Assembly: GCA_949742895.1 (NCBI GenBank)
Contig: CATJRT010000130.1
Location: 1-14,991 of the forward strand
Origin: an uncultured Eubacteriales bacterium
Lineage (GTDB): Bacteria > Bacillota_A > Clostridia > Oscillospirales > Oscillospiraceae
Direction of reading: 5' to 3'
DNA: 14,991 bases
Below are positions 14,063 to 14,991 of this stretch, in pieces. The notes under the pieces were generated by a model. The model was not told where the DNA came from, ran no database searches, and worked only from the letters and a program-made list of their open reading frames with translations. The position numbers and the translations under genes are program-made. The number at the start of each line of letters is the position of its first letter. Position 1 is the stretch's first letter.

Positions 14063-14991
14063 ATGACCGACCCCATTAAGCCCAGCGATCCCAACCAGAA
14101 AAGCGGCGGCGGGGATAACAAAAAACGTCCCTATCTGGGCTTTGCCAGTATGTTGGCTTGGGTTGTGCTGCTGGTGGTGCTGCTGTATAGCTGCCAGAGC
14201 AGCGGCAAAACAGAGCAGGTGGATTACTCCACCTTTATTAAATGGGTGGAGAACGGCAGCGTAGAGGAGGTGGAGATTTCCTCCAATTCCTATATGTTTA
14301 CGCTGAAGGCGGATTCTCCCGGCATGGCGGAATACATTGAGATGCGCAACGAGGCCAACCGGGAGAATAGCTGGTTCAATATGATCGGCGGAAACATCGA
14401 CCCCAGTCAGGCGGGGGCGGCCGCCAGCGCCGCGATCAAATTTAACACTGTGCCCCTAAACCAGGAAAACCTGGCCATGTGGCTGACCGAACACGGGGTT
14501 GAATTCCATGTGGTGACGGTTACGGCAGGGGATGTGATGTTCTCCTTCCTGGTCAATATGCTCCCGTTTATTCTGATGCTGGGCGGTCTTGCCCTGCTCT
14601 ACCGCTATATGTTTAAGAAAATGGGAACCGGCGGAGGCTTCGGCGGCATTGGCGGCGTAGGCAAAGCCAACGCCAAGGTGTATGTGGAGAAAAAGACCGG
14701 CATTACCTTCAAGGACGTGGCGGGCCAGGACGAGGCCAAGGAAAGCCTGGAGGAGATCATCGACTTCCTCCACAACCCCGGCAAGTACACCGAGATCGGC
14801 GCGAAGCTGCCCAAGGGTGCGCTGCTGGTGGGGCCCCCGGGTACGGGCAAAACGCTGCTGGCTAAGGCCGTGGCCGGTGAGGCCAACGTACCCTTCTTCT
14901 CAATCTCCGGCTCTGACTTTGTGGAGATGTTTGTAGGCGTGGGCGCGTCCCGTGTCCGCGACCTGTTCAAGGAGGCCAGCAAGATGGCCCC
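14063..14991 (+). CDS. ftsH: ATP-dependent zinc metalloprotease FtsH (C-terminus beyond the window)
   Basis: FtsH is a membrane-anchored hexameric AAA+ protease that degrades damaged membrane proteins and short-lived regulators. The first 309 codons are present. After a polar Lys-rich N-terminus there is a membrane segment (about 25-42), an extracytoplasmic domain (about 43-157), a second membrane segment (about 159-182) and a Gly-rich linker ([12 protein letters not shown]). The AAA domain then opens with [13 protein letters not shown]. The Walker A motif GPPGTGKT is at 257-264, followed by the pore-loop region [18 protein letters not shown]. The window ends at KMAP, just before Walker B; the zinc-binding HEXXH lies beyond it. 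AAGGAGG sits 8 nt before the ATG. The gene has its own promoter and is a housekeeping neighbour rather than part of the surface cluster. Confidence 0.97.
   Translation, partial: MTDPIKPSDPNQKSGGGDNKKRPYLGFASMLAWVVLLVVLLYSCQSSGKTEQVDYSTFIKWVENGSVEEVEISSNSYMFTLKADSPGMAEYIEMRNEANRENSWFNMIGGNIDPSQAGAAASAAIKFNTVPLNQENLAMWLTEHGVEFHVVTVTAGDVMFSFLVNMLPFILMLGGLALLYRYMFKKMGTGGGFGGIGGVGKANAKVYVEKKTGITFKDVAGQDEAKESLEEIIDFLHNPGKYTEIGAKLPKGALLVGPPGTGKTLLAKAVAGEANVPFFSISGSDFVEMFVGVGASRVRDLFKEASKMA

Noticed and set aside
13978..14079. Small upstream open frame overlapping the ftsH start (in-frame ATGs at 13978 and 13996, stop at 14077-14079)
   Set aside because: No ribosome-binding site precedes either ATG, the product resembles nothing, and the first ATG lies at the expected transcription start.

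Overview
The window looks like chromosome from a motile, Gram-positive, GC-rich anaerobe of the Clostridia. The reasoning is inference: genes for a chemotaxis kinase, flagellar export accessories, two PilZ (cyclic-di-GMP receptor) proteins and two very large SLH-anchored cell-surface proteins lie together, followed by ftsH. This combination fits flagellated, S-layer-bearing Oscillospiraceae-type gut Clostridia (Oscillibacter / Intestinimonas / Flavonifractor-like). The genus cannot be fixed from the sequence alone. No mobile element, CRISPR array, rRNA or tRNA was seen.

Layout. Positions 1-1699, minus strand, hold the 5' three quarters or so of cheA, which reads off the left edge. A 98-nt divergent intergenic region (1700-1797) carries a good SigD/sigma-28-type promoter for cheA. 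On the plus strand from 1798 to 4176 three tightly packed genes encode a FliK-like protein with a C-terminal hook-length-control-like domain, a small stand-alone FlhB C-terminal-domain protein (FlhX/YlqH type) and a PilZ protein. After a 140-nt gap containing a 9-bp hairpin comes a giant secreted protein of 1696 residues (4317-9407) with three N-terminal SLH domains, a beta-helix-like section and many Ig/FN3-like modules. A 132-nt gap with a 15-bp hairpin and overlapping smaller inverted repeats leads to a second secreted protein (9540-13100). It has four Ig-like domains (three of Big_2 type), five ~120-residue tandem repeats and three C-terminal SLH domains. It is followed 44 nt later by a second PilZ protein (13145-13852) and a textbook intrinsic terminator (13863-13906). 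A sigma-A-type promoter (13944-13972) then drives ftsH (14063 to the right edge, incomplete).

How the genes may work together. CheA, the FliK/FlhX pair and the PilZ proteins point to control of flagellar motility and assembly. The two SLH proteins are candidates for major envelope or adhesive surface layers. Two c-di-GMP-receptor genes bracket the pair of S-layer genes, and one of them is packed into the export-switch operon. The locus may therefore be a motility-versus-surface-coat module read out through c-di-GMP. That functional link is inference from gene order, and no c-di-GMP riboswitch could be recognised in the leaders. The least described parts are the FliK-like/FlhX/PilZ trio, the five-repeat array of the second SLH protein, and the strong hairpins without T-tracts in front of both SLH genes.
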